Notes under the pieces: model-generated | Told to the model about the DNA's origin: nothing | Databases searched by the model: none | The model's input: the letters and a program-made list of their open reading frames with translations, nothing else | Made by a program: the position numbers and the translations under genes | Assembly: GCA_023374025.1 (NCBI GenBank) | Contig: SIJG01000006.1 | Coordinates: forward strand, 3,297,691 to 3,361,690 | Length of the DNA stretch: 64,000 bases | Direction: 5' to 3' | Source: Heterodera schachtii | Lineage: Eukaryota; Nematoda; Chromadorea; Rhabditida; Heteroderidae | Shown: positions 38,469 to 51,714 of the stretch, in pieces | How the letters are laid out: each line of letters opens with the position of its first letter | How positions within the stretch are numbered: the first letter of the stretch is position 1

Positions 38469-40909
38469 TACACACCCTTTTGGACCGGAAGACAATTTAT
38501 TTTTGAAATGGTGAAAGAATAAATTTTATTGTATTATTATAGCATCTTCCAAAATGCATAAATTCAGAATATCTTGATTGCACTTAAAATTTTTTTCATT
38601 TAAAATTTTTTTTATTTTAATTTACAGTAATGGTCTTAATTGAAATGATTTTATAATAGATATCATTTATTTTTATTTTTTGAAACATTTTAATACAAAT
38701 TTAAAATAATTTTTTTTTGTTCAATCAGATTTATAAACTCGGAAAATTGCCAAATCTCAATAAAGACGATATATATATGTAATATTATTTATGGCTTTAT
38801 TTTTAAAATTTTTTAAATTTATTTATACTTGTATTAAAAAAAAATCGTTTAGACTTTTATTTATATTTATTTAATAATTTTAAATTATTTATTAGTAATG
38901 CGATTATATAGTTAAATATTGTTTTGAGCCTTTTCACGTAGTGATATACACACTCAAAGTCAATCATGTATACGATAATTATTTATGGCAAATGAATTTT
39001 AAGTTTAGGAATTAATGATTCGGTTTGAGTGCGAAGACTCTTTATAGAAATTTTTGCATACAAATATTTATATTATTTCAAATATTTATTCCTATGATTA
39101 GAACAATAATGCTTTCATTTTTGTTTGTTTTTTTGTAATTGACATGCGCATGATATTGTCTTTTTGTTGTTTTAACTCATTATATATAATATTTATTACA
39201 ATTTACTTTATTAACTAGCAAAAATATTCATGTTCGTCTCTCTCCTGTTTATAATAATTAATAAATACATATAAATTTTCGTTATGAATCTTATTGATTA
39301 TTTAAGTACAAAGTTTTCGTATTATTTTTTCCATTATGATAAATTGGATGAGAGTTAAGTTTTAATGATTAAGAATTAAATTTTTAGTACATATATCATC
39401 TCATTTTTTAAGTTTTTAAAATTCTATTGACCCAAGATTTTATTCTTAATGTTGGTCTTTTTTTAACTCTTGCTTTAGATATTCCAAATATAATTCATAT
39501 ATTTAGTTTATTAAATTCTTTTTTTATTTATTATGACAAAACTAGAAATTTTTATTTTGTTATTATCTCGGTAATCGATTGAATTGGGTAAATTAAATAT
39601 GCTCTTCAATATTTTAGTTTTTATATTTTTTCGAATTTTATCTCTTATCATTACCCAAAAAATAGCATTTTTATTAAAACACAAATGCGATCTTTAACAA
39701 TTGAAAACTTCCTTTTTATTTTGCCGTCCCGTTAAATTTTTACGTTTCTATGTTAAAATAATTAATTTTTATTTAAAATCAAAAAAAAACTTAAAAAATG
39801 AAAATATTATTTAATAAATATATTAACAAATAATTATGAAAAATTATTTCAAAACAAAATTTAAAAAGAAACTTTAAAAAAAGAAATTCACTGTATTTGA
39901 ATGATGACTAATGACTAATCAATTTGATTTATTATAAATAAAAATTTTTAAGTATTTCATAATTTAATGATTTTCCAAAAATCTAATTAATTTTTGTTAT
40001 AGGAAATTTTATTATTGTTATATATTTTAATATAATTATTTTTATAATTTCATTTATAAAAAGGCATTGTTATTTTTATTTCTCCGGTATTTTTTAATTA
40101 TAATTAAATTTGGTTTGATTATGTTTTTATTTTTTCATTCAAATTTAATAATTAAATACACTTGATTTCCAGCATGCGTTTTCTGTGAAATTGAATTTTT
40201 CAAAACTTCAACAGTTCAATATGCAAAATATTTATATCCTATTTTGCTTAACCAATTTTTGCTCGCTCCTCTTTTTCAAGACATGCGGCTCGATATAATC
40301 AATCAATAATGCTGTTTTAGTAATATTTGCATTAAATAATGAAAATTTTTTATAATATTTTTTAAATGATTTATAATTTAAATTATGAAATTTGATTTAT
40401 TCGCCTTAGTCTTTGTTCTATTTGTTGTATTTTAAGCTCTTTATTAAGAAATTTAATAAAAATTTTAATCAAATATAGCTTACATTTATTATATTTAGAT
40501 AGCTCACGATTTCTCTATTATTCTGTAATAAATTATTATGCAAATACAAAATTTCTAATTCATTATTTTTTTTATTTTAATTTCTCGTGTTGGGCATAAA
40601 ATTTACAAAATGCCCATTTATATAGTCCCTGTTTATTATTATAATTAAACATTTATTCATGGCAGCTAGTGGTTTTATAGATAATAATCGATATATTTAA
40701 AAATTTTATCATGTTTCATATTTTTTCTAATTTAAGGAATGCACTTTCAAATCAATCAAAAAGATGATTTTAAGATTTAAAAATTATTTAGTTACAAATT
40801 TGTTTTGGTTCTAATTAATTAACTTTCGATTATTTTTTTAAATACGATTTTTTGGTGAAATTGATTTATTGTTTTGATCATTTGAACTATATTTCATTGG
40901 CGTTAACGA

Positions 40910-40985
40910 CCACTTTCACATTATGGATTATGCAATATTTGAGGTTGTCCATAATAAATTCTAAAGATTGAAATTGTGAAAGTGG
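40910..40985. repeat. Short inverted repeat, 11-bp perfect stem
   Basis: CCACTTTCACA at 40,910-40,920 pairs with TGTGAAAGTGG at 40,975-40,985 across a 54-base loop. The GC content of the stem stands out in this desert. Too small to classify; possibly a MITE remnant. Confidence 0.45.
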
Positions 40986-42188
40986 ATAAAAGATAATACA
41001 TATATTTATTGGATTTTGAAATTAGCAAATATATTTATTTTTCAAGCATGTTCTTCTACTTTTTAAACAAAATTAAATTATATTTTACTTTTGTCTTTGT
41101 CTATACGCATATGGATGAATGAACATTTGTTTATTTATTTTTATTTTTCCGATAAATGTATAATTTTATGATAATTAATTAAAGTTTTAAATAAAAAATT
41201 ATAGTATTTTCATTTAATTAAGTGAGTAAAAATGTTAAATCTTCAGGTCGCGGTTAATTAATATTTATAATAATTGCAAGCTCATCCACATTGTGGAGCA
41301 TCCAATAATCGCGTGTCCATAATGAAATAAATCGAAATTGTCAATATTTCTTTGATTTTTGAATATAAATTTAATTATCATTCTTATTCCTCGCGTTTAT
41401 TATATTATAATTGCATAATTACATTGAATATTCCAATATTTATAATATAAATAGTTCAATATTTTAAATTAAAATATTAATGCTATTATTTTATTCACAC
41501 AAATCCATGAGAGGAAGGGTGCAAAAATTAATTTTTAGGATATGTCTTTTAATTCAGCTATTCAATTATTTTTTCAACAGTAAAAACTTTAGATTTTATT
41601 GAAAATATTTTATTTCATTTCATATATTAATAAATACATTCTCAGGGAAGCAACAAATATATTTAAAAGTTTTCTTATAAATATGAACAAAAAATCATTT
41701 ATTAATTTTTATTTTGTTATTATGAGGGTTCAAATTAACAAATATTTCCATTTAATTTCCTCGTTTAAATTTTTTATTTATCTTCTTTTTGGAATACAAT
41801 TATTGTTATAATGAATGAACAAAGTACATGTTTATTGTGCTTGAATTTATTTTATAATATAATTTTAATCTCATTTTTTATTAATTTAATGCTAGAGCAA
41901 GCAAATATTCAATAAATTATTTACCAATGTTTTAGTTTAATTATTAATCTCTTAAAATTTTATTATTGCAATTGTCTTGTTTTTTAAATATTTATTACGT
42001 TAAATATCTTATAATAAGAATCTGCTTTTGTTAATTACTGGAATAATTTTATTAGATAATAATAAAAACTAAAACTGAAAATATATTATTTAATTACCAA
42101 TAAATGTGAATAAATAAAATTTATTAATAATGAATTTAAAATCTTTTTATAAGATAAATAATTTAATTTTCATATAATTTTTAGAAGA

Positions 42189-42240
42189 AAATAAATTGAA
42201 ATAATTATGTCATACAAGGCGGCAATGCGAATAAATATAT
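42189..42240. repeat. Dispersed repeat, copy 2 (partner at 509-560)
   Basis: About 50 bases related to 509-560 in the same orientation, including ATAAATTGAAATAATTATGT and GGCAATGCGA. It lies just after the T-rich to A-rich switch near 42.0 kb. Confidence 0.5.
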
Positions 42241-43258
42241 ATTTTAAAAAATAACGAAAAACGCGGCAACTACAACCATAGAGATAACCTTAGTTGCAAG
42301 TTGGAATAAACATTTATGAACATATTCATTTATGCATTTTTAATAAACCAATAATTTTTGAAATATGAATTCTAATTTTTATACATCTAGTTATATAAAA
42401 TCTACAAAAATTTTCACATCCTTCTCTGTTATGCAAAAGGACCAAAATCTCAATAATAATGATAACTAATAACAATATTAATGATTACAAAAATTATAAT
42501 AATTTCTTATAAAAGTTTTATTAGCTATGGTATATTTTTTTAAATATCAATTTTAAAATTATCTAAATACTAAAATAAATCATAAAAATTACAATTAAAA
42601 TTCTAAAACCTATTTTCTTTACAACGATAAAAATTGCTTTGAAAATATTACCATGAAATTTTAACTTAAGAATTAATATAACCATTTAAACGAAACCTAA
42701 AACTAAATTTATTAACAAATCAAGACAAAATTATAAAAAACAGGGAATTAACAAAAAAATTTTAATAAGTAAAACTCATCATATTTTAGCAATTTCATTT
42801 CTTAATGAATTAGTAAAAATATAAAATGATATCATAACTAAAGATTTTTAAAACTATTTATTTATTTTTTAAATGAATAAAATAACTCATAGAAAAATAC
42901 AACTAAAAAATTATTAAATCAGTTTTCCCTTAAATTAGGGTATCAATTGCATAAGTGTTCGGTACACATAATGGGTGCTAAGCCAATGTATTCACGAAAT
43001 TGAACTGAATAGGGAAGAGACTGAACATGAATGAAGGAAGGGGGGAATTAAATAACAAACGAACGGTGCTATGACGAAGCTAAAAAAGTATGAGTGTGGG
43101 CGAAGCTAAAAAAGTATGAGTGTGGGCAAAGCTAAAAAAGTATGAGTGCGCGGTGATCGGAAGGGGCGGGTCATTTCAGTACCGAATAAATGTTTTTAAT
43201 TAATTAATATAATTATTTAAATTTATAATTGAATAAGAGTTAATAATAAAATTATATT

Positions 43259-43486
43259 TGGCTATATTTAAGTTTACACGACCACATAAAAAGACATGGC
43301 TATATTTAAGTTTACACGACCACATAAAAAGACATGGCTATATTTAAGTTTACACGACCACATAAAAAGACATGGCTATATTTAAGTTTACACGACCACA
43401 TAAAAAGACATGGCTATATTTAAGTTTACACGACCACATAAAAAGACATGGCTATATTTAAGTTTACACGACCACATAAAAAGACA
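43259..43486. repeat. Minisatellite: six identical 38-bp units
   Basis: Six head-to-tail copies of a 38-bp unit (TGGCTATATTTAAGTTTACA followed by CGACCACATAAAAAGACA) show no differences by eye. They are followed by a partial seventh copy (TGGCCATA). Perfect identity implies very recent expansion or homogenisation. There are no spacers, so it is not a CRISPR-like array. Confidence 0.95.
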
Positions 43487-43521
43487 TGGCCATAGAATAA
43501 TTTAACAAATTTAATACACTG

Positions 43522-43794
43522 TAACTTTTTGTAGAAGCATCCAAATTAAACAATCTTGGTATATTTTGGTAGGCCTAAGTGTCCTCTATTTGCCTGTAAA
43601 ATTTGAAAAAATTTCGTTGAGGTTCAAAAAAGTTGTGGCCAACAATATTAAGAAAAACAATTTTTGAAATTTACAAGCCACAACTTTTTTAAAACCCAAC
43701 GAAATTTTTGAAATTTTACAGGTAAATAGAGGGACACTTAGGGCTATCAAAAGATATCAAGATTGTTTAATTTGGATGCTTCTGGAAAAAGTTA
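43522..43794. repeat. Long internal hairpin of the composite element
   Basis: Arms 43,522-43,639 and 43,677-43,794 (118 bases each) are inverted copies with a modest number of mismatches, around a 37-base loop. Shared words include GCATCCAAATTAAACAATCT on one arm and its complement on the other, and AAAAAAGTTGTGGC/GCCACAACTTTTTT at the inner ends. Transcription would give a long imperfect RNA duplex. Confidence 0.8.
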
Positions 43795-44411
43795 TGGCGC
43801 TGATCAAAATTGATCATTTTTATGGTGATCAAATATTCAACCAAGTATAACTTTCTATATACAAATCGTAGACCCATCATTCCTAAAGCAATTCTGTAGC
43901 AAATTTTGTGCTCTTGCCAATAGGATTGTCCATTTTCTCTATAAAAAATTTCCCAGTTCCCTAGGGATTTCGAAAATTTCCCCGATTTTCAGTGTATTTT
44001 GGGTGTCCCGGTCACTAGGAAAGAGTGATCTGATCAAGTTGGTGTAAGAAAGTTTTTTGATCAGCACCAACAGTTATGCAAGCATGAATTATTTCAAATT
44101 TTTAAATGAACTATAAGATAGTTTTTCAGTTTGAGTCATGACTTTTTGTGGGCACTGTATTTCTCTCACAAAAATGTAATTTGTTTGGAAAATATTTAAA
44201 TAATAAATCTAAGTTATAATTAAGGTCAGCAAATCTAATTATATGATTAAAATAATTATATTAATTAATTAAAAACATTTATTCGGTACTGAAATGACCC
44301 GCCCCTTCCTGTCACCGCGCACTCATACTTTTTTAGCTTCGCCCACACTCATACTTTTTTAGCTTCGCCCACACTCATACTTTTTTAGCTTCGGCTCACC
44401 ACGCAAACGAA

Positions 44412-47400
44412 CAGTGTGGGAGAGAATATCGATTGGGGTCAAAGGGCATGCGTGTGGCGTTGTGTTGGCCACACTCAAAAGCCAAAAGGCGCTGCCCCTA
44501 ACAATAAGTAATCATAAAATAAAATAATTACGACTTCGCAAAAATTAATGATTGAAATGAAATAATCAAAAAAATTCATTAACATCAATTTTCCTTCAAT
44601 TAGGGTATCAATCGCATAAGTGGGTAATCAGAAAAATGTTTTCACTTAAAATACAATAAGTCAAAGAATTCACCTGTCAAGAAACAGAAAATGTTATGTT
44701 GTATGCCTATGACAAAAAAAATATTAAAAAAAATTAACTATTATAAAAATAATTATAAAAATAGGATAATCTTATTTTTTTGCAATTAACTGGATACGCG
44801 TTGCAGTGACTTGGTATGCTTTTCGCTGAAAAAAATAGTAAAATATTTAAATAACAATAATTTTAAATAAAAAGCAATTACGTTAGTTGATTAATTAAAA
44901 TAAAAAATTTTAAGGGATTACATAATATGAATAATAATAATTAAACAAAAAATAAAAAGATAAAGCATGTTTTGGCCACTTTTCCTCCCCTCTCATGGCC
45001 ATTAAAAAGTATGATAAATATTTTGACCGTGAAAATGCACATGCGACCCGTAAAAGTGTTTAAGCGAGTTTGCAAAAATTGGAATATTATAAATGAATAT
45101 TGGAATTTTAATTAAGCAAAGAAAAATTTAAATTACAATAAGTATATTTCTTTATACATTCTATAGCATCAAAAAATATGTGAAGATTAAAAGTTACTCA
45201 AATATTTTTTAATCTTGCTTTATGTAAAACTTGAAATAATGCATAGAAAATTATTAAAATCCAAATTTTAAATTTTATCGAAAAAATGCATTTTTAAAAA
45301 CACACTATTAGGAAGTTAAATATAAAATTTGCTTTTAATAATAATAATAAAAAAATCAAATTATATTAACAAATATATTATATAAATTGAAAGACTTAGA
45401 TTTTATATAACTTTCATAATAAATTTATTTGATGATCAGGGATATTTATTTTTAATTTTATTAATTTCTTTTGTTTTGAAATTATTATGCTTTAAATTTT
45501 AAATGTTTTAAATCATTTTTAAATTGTCCCGCTGCTCGTATAATGTCTTTTCATTTACCACATTTTTAAAATTAAATATCTTCATTGGAATTAGTTGAAA
45601 TTGTGTTTGCAATTGGCAACATCGGAGGTTTTATGAGCAAGTATTACACCAAACACTATTAAATTGCTCAATTTCGAATTGTCTAAATCGCAATTGGACA
45701 GACTGAGACCAAACAACACTGGACAAAGGAACTTTTTGGACAATCGGTCATTTATTTAACCTCTTGTTTATGCGAATATAAATAACCGATTCAATAAAAT
45801 AATATAAACTATAACAAAACAAATACAAAACAAAATTAATTAATTAAAATAAACAATTTGCGAATAAAAAATTAAGCATTATATATAATCGAAGTGTGAG
45901 TTATTGTTTGCTTAAATTATGCGACTCTCATAAAACACAAAGTAATGTTAATTTATATTTTCGTAAAAACTGAACTTTAAAATCTATTTGAAATTCATTC
46001 TTCTGATAATTATTATTATTTTAATTAGAAAAGTGAAATGTTAAATATGCTAATCGGATAAACTATGAAAAATAATGAAAAATCATTAATAATTATAATC
46101 GTGAGAGTATAAGAAATGTATCAATTATTTGTTTCCAGAAAAAAAGGTAAACGAAAAAAAAAATGAATAATTATTTTATTTTTCTTTTAAATGGAATGTT
46201 TAGACTAAATATATTAATGATAATAATTGCAATAATCTTAAAACTTTGTTGTCAATTTTTAATAATACATAAATGGAAAATAAAAATTAATGCGCATTAA
46301 ATACTTTTTAGAAATATTATCATTTCACTTATTAAAACTTTAAATTATATAAGTTATATAACTTTTAAAAAAGATATTTAATATTTATGAAATTTACTAA
46401 AAATTATCTTTTATTAGTTGAAGAATTTTATAAATTAAAATAATGTAAAAATAATCATAATAAGAAGGAAGCGATTTTTAAATTGATTTCTTCAAAGAAT
46501 CAAGTAAAAGGCTTTTAATTTAAAAATATTGGTATTCATATTTAATTGAAACAATATACAAATAAAATGGTAGATAAATGTGATAACAGAAAAAAGCGCC
46601 CTTATGTCTTGGAGTTTAAAACAAAGTGAGTTGTTTAAAAAAATATAAGAAATGTTCATATAACGTCTATTTTCATAAAAAGATGAAAGTAAATAAATTT
46701 AAATTATAAAAATGAATCAAAAATTTACAAGTGAACAAACGAAATTCAAGTTTACGCGTTCGACGAAATGGCTTTCTGGATTTATTTTTATTTTTAATTT
46801 ATTCTTTTACCTTGTTTATTATTTATCTTTATTATAATATTTTTAGTCTCTTATTTTTATCTTTAGCTGTTTTATTTAAAAATACATTGCAATATTTATT
46901 TATTTAGTTGTAATAATTATTTTTGCGTATTTTAGGTATTTTTGTTTTTTTTTAATTTAAATTGGTATTTATTTGATGCATTCATTTAGCTTTGCGAATT
47001 TAATTTTCAATGGAATAATTCAAACATTTGTCATTTTTTTAATTAAATGCATTATTTTTTTTAAATTATTGCATTGATAAAATACATTTGCTCTTTGTTT
47101 TCATAATAATTTTTCAGATTTATTTTTTTCATATGACTACATTGGATTTTAAATTAGTCTAACTTATTATTTTCTTACAATATGATATAAATATTTTATT
47201 TATAATAATTGTTTTTAAATTTTCATTGCATAGTTTGCCTGCCGATGATTTCTCAAATTTATTATTTTAAATGAAGTAAAATTAAAATGTAGTTATTTGA
47301 TAAAAAATGTAATCAAATCATTATTAAATAAATTTTAATAATTTAGTTATTCCATCACTTTTTTATTTCTGATTATAAATATATTTTCAAAAATAAGGCT

Positions 47401-49560
47401 TTGTAATATATTGAAGCTTATGTTAGATGCTATTTTTACAATACATTTTTGATGTCATAAATACCTTTAATGTTTACATTTAGTGTTTAATAAACATTTT
47501 CATTGTTCAAAAATTTAAAAAATATTTAAGATCTCCATTTATTTATTATTATTTTTATGGATTATTAACTTTCAACTAAATGTGTTTAAAAAAAATTTTG
47601 TAAATAATTTTTTCTTATTTCTTCCGCTATAATGCGGACAAATCCAAAATAATTTCCTTGTTTATTTGTGGGAATTTTTATTTATTTTACACAGAATTTT
47701 AATCTGTAAAAATTTAATTTTTAATTGCAACTTGTAAGATTAAATTCATTTCTCACGTTATTTTTGAATTATTTTATAAATAATATTTTTGCTGTACTGC
47801 GGATGCGTTCACTATTTTATTTCGATATAAGCCATTCTCTAAAAGAGTTGAATTTTTTGAATCCATTTCATTTAAATTTATTTAGTAAAATATATTGTAT
47901 ATTAGAATATATGATAATTCTCAGTTCATTATGTTAGAGTATTATTTTTACAATTATTTTTTGCTTATTTTTGATAAAAAGCACGGCAATTAATTGATAT
48001 TAAAGCAAATTAAGTTTTTTTTTTTTAAGTTTTCTTTTCAAAAATCTTTCAAAATAACGGGACTTAATATAATCTTTTTTAATTCTGATACTAATATATT
48101 ATTTTAGTCATTACATTATAATCATCTCTAGAAATTGTGTCATTTTATTTTACATTTAAATTTTTCCATTTTAGTTTAGCATTTATCAATTCTCAGATAG
48201 AAATTCTCGCGTCACTTGAAGTACAAATACATTTAACTATATCGGTGATTGATCAAAATTTATGTCGGTCTCTGAGGGATCTTTTTAACATTTGTTGGTT
48301 TATAATTTTATCATGTTTTATATTAAATTTGGATTCAGAGGGCTTTATAAGTGAAAATCGCTTGGCATAAGGTCGTTCGAGTATGGAACGTGTGGAATTT
48401 TCCTATTTTTGAAATTTATTTTTTAAATTGCACTTGATAATTTTTTATTATCAGATTGAAATTGATTAAAATAATAGATTTTGAGTTTATTCTATTTTTT
48501 CATGGAATTAAAAATTCCTAGATTTGTATAATTCTGAAAGCTATGCTTTTTTATAATAGGATTGTTAAATAAATCATTTTTAAAAATCTATTTTTTCAAT
48601 ATTACTAAGACGTTTGCGCACACAAACCATCAAACTCTAAACATGACTAAATAATTTATTTCTTTTAAAATATTTATTTTTAATTAATTTTTTTACGATA
48701 AATTTGTTTTTGTGAATTAAATGAATTATTTAATTAATTGGCTATATGTTTGTTAATTGATTGATTTTTTTCTGATTAATTACTTGCCTTATCATATTTC
48801 AATAAACAATCCTTAACATACTTCAATTATTTATAGTTTTTTGGTTATTAATTCTTAATATGCAAAAGAATAAACCTAATAAAAATGTTTATTATTTGAT
48901 TCGAATATTATTATACTGAGGTTTCTTCTATAATCTTGCGCAAAAATAATTGTATCGTATAAATTAACCTTCAATTTTTTAAATATATTTTCAATATGAA
49001 TTGTATTCTGTCTCATACATAAAACTTTATTTGCATCTATGTATTTAGCGAGATCTTTTTTTAAATAATTATCAAAAATTTATTATATTTTTTATTTAAA
49101 ATAGTAATTATGTTTAATTATTCGATCATTTCATTTTTTAACGTTTGTCAAAGTCTTTTAAATTCGTAAATTATGAAAAATCATTAGAATAATTCAATAT
49201 TAAGAATAATTCAACCTATTCAACAAAAAGTTTTTTTGGAAATACTTTTTAAATTTTATAAAAATCTGCGCTTTTTATTCCGTGAGTATCTTATATTAGT
49301 GAACTTTTTTTTGTTGGAAATGGTTATAAAATTTAAGGCCATTTTCGTTGAAAAAATAATGCTAAGTCAGTTAAATGAAAAGGAATAGGAATGTTTTAAC
49401 ATTTAATAATTTATTCGTTTGTGTCTTAGCATGAGATTTCATCCGTCGAAGAGTTCTTGTCCATATGAAAATATATTATATAATTTTCATTCAAATAACT
49501 ATTTATTTATATTTTTAAATATTAATTTATAAGTAAAAATGAGAAACTTATTTTAATATA
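44412..49560. other. A+T desert: A-rich to about 46.8 kb, then T-rich to about 49.5 kb
   Basis: No gene supported. The GC-richer stretch 44,412-44,500 contains a GTGTGGC...GCCACAC inverted pair. Another pocket at 45,530-45,780 contains AATTGCTCAATTTCGAATTG and GCAATTGGACAGACTGAGAC. A third lies at 48,340-48,400. The pockets could be relics of coding or repeat DNA. The A-to-T skew switch is sharp near 46,780, at TTTACGCGTTCGACGAAATG. Confidence 0.4.
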
Positions 49561-49720
49561 TAAATGTGCCTTGAAAATACATTGCAAAAAAAGTACGATA
49601 ATCTACGTGAGATTAAAACAATTAATTAACTAAAAACAAAAGAAAAAATAATAGATAATTCTTTTTATTTGTTCAAATAAAAGCAAAAATAAACAATTGT
49701 TTATACTCAAAAATTTTATT

Positions 49721-49826
49721 TATGAAAAAGAAAGAAAAAATCGTGCGAAATAATTGAATAATGCAACTAAAATGATGTATCAAAGGCGCAAAAATTCTAA
49801 ATTTTAATTAAAACTCATAAAATGAA
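49721..49826. repeat. Direct repeat, copy 1 (about 106 bp)
   Basis: Matches 49,968-50,073 in the same orientation at roughly 90% by eye, including TGAATAATGCAACTAAAATG and GATGTATCAAAGGCGCAAAA. The two copies are 247 bases apart, start to start. This is a local duplication with no coding content. Confidence 0.8.
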
Positions 49827-49967
49827 CCGACTTAATTAAAGAAATAACTCTAAAAATATAAAATTATTTGAAAAGAATTATTGAACGTAGCTAATAAATA
49901 TGAATGATTTCTAATGTTAAATTTCAAAATGCATAACAAAAAATTTATTTAAATGAGAAACTTATTT

Positions 49968-50073
49968 TATGAAAAAGAAAGAAAAAATCTTGCGAAATAT
50001 TGAATAATGCATCTAAAATGATGTATCAAAGGCGTAAAAATTCTAAATTATAATGAAAACTCATAAAATGAAT
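49968..50073. repeat. Direct repeat, copy 2 (about 106 bp)
   Basis: Second copy of the 49,721-49,826 segment, with scattered substitutions and a one-base deletion in the AATAATTG region. Confidence 0.8.
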
Positions 50074-51530
50074 GGAGCACAACACACAAGAGAATTTTTG
50101 GAGAAATTTATAATAATTATTATAAAATTCATCATTTAATAACGTGGGTCAAATAAAAAATATTTTTCAAAACTAAACCTCAAAAAGAAGATGAGTTAAG
50201 CATTTAAAACAATTATGAAAACATTATTAATAATTGTTCTTTCTCTTATTCAAACTATATGAAAAATAGAATAAATAAAGAAAGTTTATATAGGTAATAA
50301 TTGTAATTAAAAAATAATTAACTTAAAAAATTAGTTAATTTTAAACAAATAATATATCATAAATACAAAAAATATATAAAAAAAAAATTGTCTCTGAATA
50401 AAAAAATGAAATAAAGAAAGAAAATTGTATCAAACTCAAAAATTTATGATGCAATTATGAAAATAATTTTGTAACAAAAAATAAATAAGCAACGATTGAT
50501 CAATTAATTCTATTTTTGACAATAGTTTTCATGATTCGAATTAAAAAAAATGCGAGAGAATAAAAAGAAAGATTTCCAAAAAAATTTAATAAATTTTAAG
50601 ACTTAGATATAAAAAAATGAATATGTTTAAACATTTTATGTGTAATTAACCAAGAATTCTTTTCTCAAAAAAGTTTCTATCCTTAAAAAAATTATTAAAA
50701 CGATAATAAACAATATTAATTTAATGTTAGTTATTGAAACTAATTTGAAAAGTATAAATTTATAAAATAGAATTTATTAAAATGTATAATCAGTAAATGT
50801 AAGAAGTTTCGAGCCAAAAACTCGATAAATCACAATTATAATCAATCGCACATGGTCGGTCGGTTATCTGATGGCAAAACAGTAATCTTTTTACGTTGTT
50901 TTTTTCAACAGTATTTTCTAATTTATTTTAATAAATTACATTTAACTTAAGAAAATAACCTGAAAACCTAAAACAAAAACACTCATTGCAAAGAATACTT
51001 AGAAATTTAAAAATTAACGAAAGTTTACATAATTTAATTGAGAATAATCAAACGTAAATAAATAATCATGATAATTGTTTGAACTGAGCATCATAAAACA
51101 AAATGACCTAATTTGTTTAAAGGTTTACAGCTAACAATGCTGCTGATTCGCCTTTTTATCAAATTAAAGAATGAGTTTGTAATAGTACGAATAAAATAAA
51201 GTGTTTTAAAATAATTATCAACATAAAGGTTTTGTAATAATTAATAAATATTTGAATAACGTTTTCAAATTTAGCAAAATATAATTTAAAATAATCAAAA
51301 ATAATACAGCATATATTCAAACAGAGAATCAAAAACATAGAAAATTGTTAAAAGTTTGTTTAATGAGGTTTAGGTTAAAAAAAGTTGACCCCATTTATCA
51401 AAAATATTAAATGGAAGCGAAAAATACTAAAATATATAATCTAGCAATCTTTTTACATACATAGTCAGTTAAAATAAATAATATATGAAAGTATGCGTAA
51501 AGCTAAAGTTAGAAATATTTTTACATTCAG
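50074..51530. other. A-rich A+T desert
   Basis: Low-complexity A-rich DNA with no supported gene. A small pocket at 50,845-50,880 reads CACATGGTCGGTCGGTTATC. Confidence 0.45.
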
Positions 51531-51714
51531 TATATCTAACTCCGGGATACAGTCGCAAAATCGCGTGAATAAAATAAAAAATTTAATAAAAATTTATGAT
51601 TCAAAAATCAGTCAATTCTCAAGAATGGAAGAGAAATTAATCGTTGACATTAATTCTAATCATGAAAAGAACCATAAATATACTATAATATTGATGATGA
51701 ATTTAAAAGTTTAA
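51531..51714 (+). CDS. Possible exon, unidentified
   Basis: The tract TTTTTACATTCAG ending at 51,530 is a very good 3' splice site. The open frame after it runs 60 codons to TAA at 51,712-51,714, with a polar start (ISNSGIQSQNRVNKIKN) and a charged middle (FSRMEEKLIVDINSNHEKNH). Composition is more varied than chance peptides here. The frame also extends upstream to an ATG at 51,493. No family is recognised, and the length alone is not significant. Confidence 0.25.

Larger units (their letters stand above)
22752..42000. other. 19-kb T-rich A+T desert
   Basis: From about 22.9 to 42.0 kb the + strand is persistently T-rich. No complete gene is found. Pockets with mixed composition recur every 1-3 kb: 23,651-23,740; 24,600-24,640; 25,868-25,975; 26,820-26,925; 27,060-27,130; 28,750-28,850; 30,905-30,990; 32,180-32,240; 34,235-34,330; 36,510-36,590; 37,700-37,810; 41,280-41,330. 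Several end in AG next to GT or follow TTTTCATAG-type tracts. They could be small exons in huge introns, relics of coding DNA, or old repeats. Confidence 0.4.
43064..44403. mobile_element. Composite inverted-repeat element with minisatellite core
   Basis: Inverted arms of about 150 bp (43,064-43,218 and 44,249-44,403) are nearly identical, apart from the outermost dozen bases. Each arm carries three units of a 26-bp repeat (CGAAGCTAAAAAAGTATGAG...), followed by GGGGCGGGTCATTTCAGTAC and an A+T tail. The 8-bp sequence CAAACGAA flanks both sides (43,056-43,063 and 44,404-44,411). The interior contains the 38-bp tandem array (43,259-43,486), a long hairpin (43,522-43,794) and a GC-richer block to about 44,155 with relatives elsewhere. 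No transposase is encoded. TSD length suits hAT or similar superfamilies, but the termini are not diagnostic. Confidence 0.75.
42915..44625. repeat. Direct repeat flanking the composite element
   Basis: TTAGGGTATCAATTGCATAAGTG near 42,937-42,959, with about 20 bases upstream, matches TTAGGGTATCAATCGCATAAGTG near 44,602-44,624 in the same orientation. The element at 43,064-44,403 lies between the copies, with extra sequence on both sides (42,960-43,055 and 44,412-44,590). These may be relics of a larger host repeat into which the element inserted. No function can be assigned. Confidence 0.45.

Noticed and set aside
43259..43486. CRISPR-like array
   Set aside because: The 38-bp units are contiguous, with no spacers, in eukaryotic-type DNA; it is a minisatellite.
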